Origin: Lysobacteraceae bacterium | GTDB taxonomy: Bacteria > Pseudomonadota > Gammaproteobacteria > Xanthomonadales > Wenzhouxiangellaceae | NCBI GenBank assembly: GCA_020201235.1 | Contig: JAIVHD010000394.1 | Span: 1-7,298 of the forward strand | DNA length: 7,298 nucleotides | Direction: 5' to 3' | Part shown: piece by piece, positions 1-4,196 of the stretch | Numbering within the stretch: position 1 is the stretch's first letter | How the letters are laid out: every line of letters starts with the position of its first letter | Translations under genes and position numbers: made by a program | Notes under the pieces: generated by a model | The model's database searches: none | The model's input: only the letters and a program-made list of their open reading frames with translations | Told to the model about the DNA's origin: nothing

Positions 1-1171
1 GCAGAGGTCCATCAAAAACCGTCAGCGCGCAGAAATCCTCCCGCGCCATGGTCGTTGGCTGCTGACCGGCGGCGGCACCATCTCTGGAGGCGATTGCCCA
101 GACCGGTCGGCCCGCTTCGTCCTGAAACAACACATCAATTCGCTCGACCTGGTTTTCCATCCAGAAAAGGACCGAAACCGGTTGATCCGGCAGGCTGCCC
201 GGCAAGTCGTTCCAACTGCCGGCGTAGCTATCGTGCGCCAGATCGGGCTCCTGCGCCGCTCCAGCGACGCTGGAAAACTCCAGCGTATCGGTAACCCAGT
301 CTTCCACGCAAGGGTTACCGGAATCACACTGATACATGCCGCCGAGGCTGGTCCACCAGCGAACACCCACCTCGCGCGCGTTTTGGCTGTTGGCCGTGAT
401 TTCGACGCGTCCGACGTCTGTGAGAACAAACTCGCCATCCAGAAACTCGCGGTGAAACAACACCCCGATGTATTCACCCGGGTCATCTGCTTCAACTTTC
501 AATTGTGCAACCAGCCAGATGGGCATGGTTCTTCCCAGTTGCGGGTCGTACTCGTAGGTTTGCCAAACAATTTGCAGGTCGAAGAAAGGTTTTGGCGCGA
601 TATCGGGCGATTGCGGCAACCGCAAACCGTTGGCCCAATTGAAGTGCCACGCATTCAGGCGCGTTCGGGTGGAAACATAAGCACCCGGATCAATCGCCGA
701 GGGGCCGACGCTGCTGATGCCATCGACACCGCCATTTTCAGAAAAAGCAGACGGCACCCGGGTAACCAGACCGGTCGGGATCGAGACCTCATGAGTGGCG
801 CTGAGCGGGCCGCAAACATCGGGCTGCTCGGCGCCAATCGAACACAGCTGCGCTCGGTAGTCTATTTTGCCCGCAGTCTGCCTGCGAAACCAGCGACTGG
901 TATCAAGCATGGCAAACGAAGTCGTGCGGCCGGACCCGGTTTCATGCACATAGACGTAGTACGAGTCCGGGCCCAGCTCATAGTCTTTCGGAACGACGAC
1001 ATCCAGCCGATATCGACCTTCTGCAATCGAGGTCTTGTCAAGGCCGATTTCAAGCTCAGTCGATTCGACCGCCAGCGATTGTGCGCCCGCTGCCATTGAA
1101 AGCGCCAGCAAACCAAAAACGACCACGGCCGGCACACCGGCACGCGCCACTGTAAACAATTTCGTGAACAT
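1..1171 (-). CDS. Secreted protein of unknown function, C-terminus off the left edge
   Basis: An open frame of 390 codons runs from ATG 1171 to the window edge without a stop. It is cut by the edge, so the full length is unknown. The first 30 residues are a clear Sec signal peptide: a basic start (MFTKLFTVAR), a hydrophobic core around residues 12-27, and an AGA/Q cleavage site near residue 30. A Shine-Dalgarno-like AGGGG lies about 8 nt upstream, which supports this start. The mature part has five cysteines (110, 120, 282, 288, 381), the first four as likely close pairs, which fits a disulfide-bonded exported protein. Around residues 197-272 and again from about residue 331 there is a similar pattern: a hydrophobic strand, then a GR-x-(x)-P-(I/V)-W motif (213-219 and 354-358), then more strands. 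This looks like a tandem beta-rich domain common in gammaproteobacterial exported proteins of unknown role. I recognise no catalytic motif. It probably follows the acyltransferase gene on the same strand, but the 315-nt gap suggests its own promoter. Confidence 0.8.
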   Translation of the reverse strand, partial: MFTKLFTVARAGVPAVVVFGLLALSMAAGAQSLAVESTELEIGLDKTSIAEGRYRLDVVVPKDYELGPDSYYVYVHETGSGRTTSFAMLDTSRWFRRQTAGKIDYRAQLCSIGAEQPDVCGPLSATHEVSIPTGLVTRVPSAFSENGGVDGISSVGPSAIDPGAYVSTRTRLNAWHFNWANGLRLPQSPDIAPKPFFDLQIVWQTYEYDPQLGRTMPIWLVAQLKVEADDPGEYIGVLFHREFLDGEFVLTDVGRVEITANSQNAREVGVRWWTSLGGMYQCDSGNPCVEDWVTDTLEFSSVAGAAQEPDLAHDSYAGSWNDLPGSLPDQPVSVLFWMENQVERIDVLFQDEAGRPVWAIASRDGAAAGQQPTTMAREDFCALTVFDGPL

Positions 1172-1486
1172 CGCAAGCCCCTTTAGCCCGTTGCCCTCTC
1201 CAACGGTCGATCATCCAGCGCCGACCATCACGCCGAAAATCCGTCCAAAACAATCCTGTAACGGAATTTCCTGATGCGATGTCAAGCCCAAAGAAAGCGG
1301 AGATGTCATTTGAATAAACGAACGACACCCCCGGCCAACACAGACCTGCCAGGGCCTGCCGGTCAAGACTAACCCATAAGAATGATCGTTACAAGAGGCA
1401 CCTCGTGACGGAGGGGTGGTGAATGAGGCGGGCTTAGGAGACGTTGGGGTAGAGCCAGGCGTCGGGTCCACCGCGATCTCGCGCTG
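1172..1486. other. Gene-free gap between two minus-strand genes
   Basis: I see no convincing coding sequence here; the open frames crossing it are short and read into the neighbouring genes out of frame. It separates the stop of the acyltransferase from the start of the secreted-protein gene, so it should hold the 3' end of one transcript and the promoter of the other. On the minus strand there are two -35-like hexamers, TTGACA at 1285-1280 and TTGACC at 1366-1361; neither has a good -10 at 17 nt. A weak bulged hairpin at 1399-1418 (CACCTC pairing with GAGGGGTG) is followed on the minus strand by only a poor T-tract, so I do not call it a terminator. A short near-perfect palindrome, CGCGATCTCGCG, lies at 1472-1483, just beyond the acyltransferase stop. 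Confidence 0.5.
1257..1285 (-). promoter_or_regulatory. Possible promoter for the secreted-protein gene
   Basis: On the minus strand a perfect sigma-70 -35 hexamer TTGACA lies at 1285-1280, about 110 nt upstream of ATG 1171. The -10 region expected 17-19 nt further on reads roughly TTACAGG, only a poor match to TATAAT. The position suits the downstream gene, but the weak -10 keeps confidence low. Confidence 0.22.
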
Positions 1487-2377
1487 TCAGGGTTTTCCTG
1501 AAGCGCCGATTTGCTCGATTCGCTGGTCTTTTTCGGCCCACAGTGCGTTGATCCACTGCTGGAAGCGCTGTCGAAATTGAGTGTCGTTCTGGTAGTCACC
1601 GTGCCGGAAGTCTTCGGGTATCGGCCGTTCGCGGATGTCGACGCGTATTTCGGCAACGCGGTTGGCAAACAGGTCGAACAGACTCGGCTGGCCGTGCGGG
1701 TAGACGATGGTGACGTCGACCATGCGTTCGGTCGAATCGCCCATTGCATCGAGCACGAAAGCAATGCCGCCGCTGCGTGGCTTGAGAAGATTGTTGTACG
1801 GTGATTGCTGGGCGCTGTGTTTTGCCATGGAAAAGCGCGTGCCCTCAACGAAGTTCATGATCGCCACGGGGATGTGGCGAAACTTGCGGCAGGCTTTGCG
1901 GGTGGCTTCGATGTCGCGTCCGGCTAGCTGCGGGCGTTTTGCCAGGGTTTCTCTCGAATAGCGTTTCATGAACGGAAAATCCAGCGCCCACCAGGCCAGG
2001 CCCAGCAGCGGAACCCAAATCAGTTGGCTTTTGAGAAAAAATCGCAGCAGCGGTAGTTGTCTGTTGAACAGCATTTGCAAGACCGGGATATCGACCCAGC
2101 TCTGGTGGTTGCAAATCACCAGGAAGTGTCCGTCACGCGCGTCGGGGATGGTGCCGGTGACCTGGAGACGAGTCGATGTGAAGAACCTGAACATGAAACT
2201 GTTGAAGCCGATCCAGCTTGCGGCCAAGCTCATCAGAATCCATTCGACGCTGTTGCGCGCCGCAGTCAGCGGAATCAGTAGCTTGATCAGCGCAAATACA
2301 AGCAGCGGCAGGATGTGGACAATCGAATTGATGGCCAGCAGCGCGGTGGCGAACGCGATTCGTATCCGGGAAATCAT
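1487..2377 (-). CDS. YihG-type membrane acyltransferase (PlsC/LPLAT family)
   Basis: A 296-residue inner-membrane acyltransferase of the lysophospholipid acyltransferase superfamily. The family moves an acyl group from acyl-CoA or acyl-ACP to a glycerolipid-type acceptor. An N-terminal hydrophobic stretch (about 8-36) and a second one (about 45-66) should anchor it. The catalytic motif HxxxxD is seen as H91-QSWV-D96 in CNHQSWVD, and the acceptor-site motif as E178-G179-T180 in NFVEGTRF. The string ALDFPFMKRYSRETL (131-145) and the C-terminal HGDYQND...RFQQWINALWAEKD closely match Escherichia coli YihG as I remember it, including length (~300 aa). I chose ATG 2377 because its N-terminus (MISRIRIAFATALL) aligns with YihG. 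The frame stays open to ATG 2419 and to an upstream start at 2539, but those extensions are polar and lie opposite mtnB. The Shine-Dalgarno at 2377 is weak. It is divergent from mtnB, and the natural substrate is not evident. Confidence 0.88.
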   Translation of the reverse strand: MISRIRIAFATALLAINSIVHILPLLVFALIKLLIPLTAARNSVEWILMSLAASWIGFNSFMFRFFTSTRLQVTGTIPDARDGHFLVICNHQSWVDIPVLQMLFNRQLPLLRFFLKSQLIWVPLLGLAWWALDFPFMKRYSRETLAKRPQLAGRDIEATRKACRKFRHIPVAIMNFVEGTRFSMAKHSAQQSPYNNLLKPRSGGIAFVLDAMGDSTERMVDVTIVYPHGQPSLFDLFANRVAEIRVDIRERPIPEDFRHGDYQNDTQFRQRFQQWINALWAEKDQRIEQIGASGKP

Positions 2378-2417
2378 GGTCACTCGGTATTTTTGCAGAC
2401 CTGTATTCTCGTCGATC
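2378..2417. promoter_or_regulatory. Very short divergent start region (acyltransferase / mtnB)
   Basis: Only 40 nt separate the chosen starts of two divergent genes (ATG 2377 minus, ATG 2418 plus). The stretch is locally AT-richer than its flanks (GGTATTTTTGCAGACC and TGTATTCTCG). A -10-like TATTCT sits at 2404-2409 on the plus strand, without a recognisable -35. Neither start has a strong Shine-Dalgarno. If both starts are right, the promoters must lie inside the opposing gene's 5' end or the messages must be nearly leaderless. Confidence 0.3.
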
Positions 2418-3137
2418 ATGAATGGCGATGCACCGCCCGGTTGGCCGGCCAGCTTGCCACGCTGCCATTGCGCCGAATCGCGCGGCCTTGCGGCATTCCC
2501 CGCGACGCTTGCCCGTGCGGTCGAAGCGGCGATTTTCAATGCCGAGGTCGCAGCATTAATCGAGGCTGCCCACGATTTCGGTGCGCGCGGCTGGACGCCG
2601 GCGACCAGCGGTAACTACTCGCTCCGGCTCAACCGGGACACGTTACTGATGACGCGCTCGGGCGTCGACAAGCGCCGTCTCGACAGCCGTGGTCTGATGG
2701 CGATGACGAGCGACGGCAAGCCTTTGACGGAGGCCGTGCCGTCGGCCGAAGCCGCCTTGCACGTTCAGATTTATCGCAGCCTGCCCAAAGCCCGGGCCGT
2801 GCTGCACGTGCATTCGCCGGCTGCGACCGTAGCCTCACGCCGGTCGGCGGCCCGCCGCGAAATTGTGCTGCAGAATTACGAGTTGCTGAAAGCCTTCGAA
2901 GGAGTCGAAACGCACTCGGTACAATTGAGCATTCCGGTGGTCGCCAATCACCAGGACATGGAACCGCTGGCGCGCTCGGTCGCTCCCTTTTTGGGCCGGC
3001 CCGGATACTGTCCCGGTTACCTGATCGAGGGGCACGGGATTTATGCCTGGGGAGCCAGCGTGGCCGACGCCGCGCGCCACCTCGACGCCTTCGATTTTTT
3101 GCTGAACTGCGAACTTCTTGAAACCCGATCTCCTTGA
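2418..3137 (+). CDS. mtnB: Methylthioribulose-1-phosphate dehydratase (class II aldolase fold)
   Basis: MtnB is a cytoplasmic zinc enzyme of methionine salvage. It dehydrates 5-methylthioribulose 1-phosphate to the diketone (2,3-diketo-5-methylthiopentyl-1-phosphate) that MtnC then uses. The family signature RGWTPATSGNYSLRL is at residues 57-71. The zinc ligands are H130 and H132 (in VLHVHSPAAT) and H206 (in EGHGIYAWG). The likely catalytic acid is E155 in QNYELLKAF, spaced from the HxH pair as in human APIP. The C-terminal helix HLDAFDFLLNCELL closes the domain. At 239 residues it is some 30 longer than usual; the excess is at the N-terminus (residues 1-35, Pro/Ala/Arg-rich, with no family likeness). 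No start codon lies nearer the conserved core: TTG 2454 is the only in-frame alternative, and ATG 2538 is in another frame and stops after six codons. It is followed after 22 nt by the MtnD'-MtnC gene on the same strand, evidently one operon. Confidence 0.9.
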   Translation: MNGDAPPGWPASLPRCHCAESRGLAAFPATLARAVEAAIFNAEVAALIEAAHDFGARGWTPATSGNYSLRLNRDTLLMTRSGVDKRRLDSRGLMAMTSDGKPLTEAVPSAEAALHVQIYRSLPKARAVLHVHSPAATVASRRSAARREIVLQNYELLKAFEGVETHSVQLSIPVVANHQDMEPLARSVAPFLGRPGYCPGYLIEGHGIYAWGASVADAARHLDAFDFLLNCELLETRSP

Positions 3138-3159
3138 ACCCTTGATGCTGGAACCCTGA

Positions 3160-3339
3160 ATGAGCCAATTGACGATTTTTGCCGACGATCAGCCTTTGAA
3201 ACCTGAGTTCGAATCCTCCGACCACGACCGGATCCGCACGCGGCTCGCCGAGGCCGGGGTCCGGTTCGAGCGCTGGGAGACCGCCGGCGATGTCCAGCCG
3301 GACGATCCACCGCCGAAAATACTCAGGGCCTACAGTCTA
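3160..3339 (+). pseudogene. mtnD: Acireductone dioxygenase remnant, cupin core deleted
   Basis: The first ~59 codons match the N-terminus of MtnD/ARD. They open with MSQLTIFADD, contain the near-invariant VRFERWE at 34-40, and end with the helix around KILRAYS at 53-59. A normal ARD has about 180-190 residues. The metal-binding motif HxHxxxxE and the later third histidine of the cupin lie beyond residue ~90, so none of the Fe/Ni ligands is present here. This piece cannot oxidise acireductone. About 125 codons are missing between AYS and the MtnC start. The bases TAATG at 3338-3342 contain a TAA in another frame overlapping the MtnC ATG, possibly the original mtnD stop. Order mtnB-mtnD-mtnC is a known arrangement, so an internal deletion is the simplest reading; an assembly join is the alternative. 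Confidence 0.8.
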
Positions 3340-4023
3340 ATGGCGACCGCCGCGCTGCTGGATATCGAGGGCACGATTGCCGACATCGCGTTCGTGAAAC
3401 AGGTTCTGTTTCCGTACGCCCGGCGTGCCCTGCCCGGTTTCGTCCGAACCCACGCCGACGATCCGGAAGTCGCCGAGCGCCTGAGCGCGGCCGCCCGGCT
3501 TGCCGGTGTGCCCGGAACCGATTCTGAGGCAGTCATACAGTCACTGCTCGGCTGGATCGACGAAGACCGCAAAGCCACGCCGCTGAAGGATTTGCAGGGC
3601 ATGATCTGGAAGTCAGGTTACGCCGACGGCGATTTCACCGCCCACCTGTACCCCGACGCCCATGCCTGGCTGCGGCAGGCGCACGCCCAGGGCATTCCGC
3701 TTTATGTCTATTCGTCCGGCTCGATCGGTGCCCAGAAGCTGTATTTTTCATACAGCGATTTCGGCAACATCCTTGACTGGTTCGATGGCTTTTTCGACAC
3801 CACGACCGGGCCCAAGAATGATTCGGCCTCGTATCGCGATATTGCCGATACGATCGGCCAGCCGGCCGAGCGCATCGCATTTTTCTCCGATGTCGAGGCC
3901 GAGCTCGACGCGGCCGCGCGCGCCGGCGTGATCACGGTCCAGGTCGTACGCCCCGGCACTCAAGAGAGTTCACGCCATAGGCGCTGTGCGGACTTTTCAG
4001 CCATCGATTTGGAAGCCCTGTGA
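3160..4023 (+). CDS. mtnC: Enolase-phosphatase MtnC fused to an MtnD N-terminal remnant
   Basis: Residues 61-287 are a complete MtnC, a HAD-superfamily Mg-dependent enzyme that enolises and then dephosphorylates the MtnB product to the acireductone. All four HAD motifs are present: nucleophile D68 with E70 in LLDIEGT, SSGS at 185-188, K219 in TGPKND, and D244 in FFSDVEAELDAA. FVKQVLFPYARRALP (78-92) and GWIDEDRK (131-138) are typical of the family. Residues 1-59 are instead the start of acireductone dioxygenase (MSQLTIFADD, GVRFERWE, ILRAYS). The two are joined in frame at about residues 59-61, where M61 (ATG 3340) is where an ordinary MtnC would begin, so translation could start at 3160 or at 3340. 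ATG 3160 follows mtnB by 22 nt with a weak Shine-Dalgarno. MtnC activity should survive if the 60-residue tail is tolerated. The stop TGA (4021-4023) overlaps a GTG at 4020. Confidence 0.88.
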   Translation: MSQLTIFADDQPLKPEFESSDHDRIRTRLAEAGVRFERWETAGDVQPDDPPPKILRAYSLMATAALLDIEGTIADIAFVKQVLFPYARRALPGFVRTHADDPEVAERLSAAARLAGVPGTDSEAVIQSLLGWIDEDRKATPLKDLQGMIWKSGYADGDFTAHLYPDAHAWLRQAHAQGIPLYVYSSGSIGAQKLYFSYSDFGNILDWFDGFFDTTTGPKNDSASYRDIADTIGQPAERIAFFSDVEAELDAAARAGVITVQVVRPGTQESSRHRRCADFSAIDLEAL

Positions 4024-4196
4024 ACCCGCCCAGACGCCTGGCCGAGCGACTCCGGCGGCCCGATCTTCAGATGCGCATTTTCGCCGCGATGTCGCAGATG
4101 CTCGAAACCGCAGCCTGCCGCGCTGCTATTTTTCCAAAGATAACGCAGGCCTGGGAGCGGCGGCGCGATGTGCGCTGTGATGGCGGTCCGCCTGCG
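4024..4196 (+). other. Leader between mtnC and the hydrolase, coding status uncertain
   Basis: The hydrolase frame is open back to GTG 4020, whose GTGA overlaps the mtnC stop in the usual coupled style. That would add 59 residues before ATG 4197. The translation is Arg/Ala/Met-rich without family likeness, and it would put the signal peptide some 75-95 residues into the protein, which is unusual. I therefore treat it as probably untranslated or as a remnant. There is no strong Shine-Dalgarno, hairpin or promoter in it; an AT-richer patch (TATTTTTCCAAAGATAAC) lies at 4127-4144. Confidence 0.4.

Noticed and set aside
182..1099. A 305-codon plus-strand open frame
   Set aside because: It is antisense to the secreted-protein gene, which has a signal peptide, a ribosome site and sensible protein throughout; the plus frame is Arg-rich without domain likeness.
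1399..1418. Hairpin downstream of the acyltransferase as a terminator
   Set aside because: The stem has a bulge and lacks a run of T on the minus strand; too weak to call.
1172..1486. Riboswitch or small RNA in the gap
   Set aside because: I looked for conserved riboswitch cores and paired stems and found none beyond short palindromes.
1968..2417. 150-codon upstream extension of the mtnB frame
   Set aside because: It lies opposite the conserved acyltransferase core (HxxxxD and the N-terminal membrane segments), so it cannot be the natural start of MtnB.
4127..4144. Promoter before the hydrolase gene (AAAGATAAC)
   Set aside because: The -35 position reads TGCCGC, no match to consensus; AT-rich patch only.
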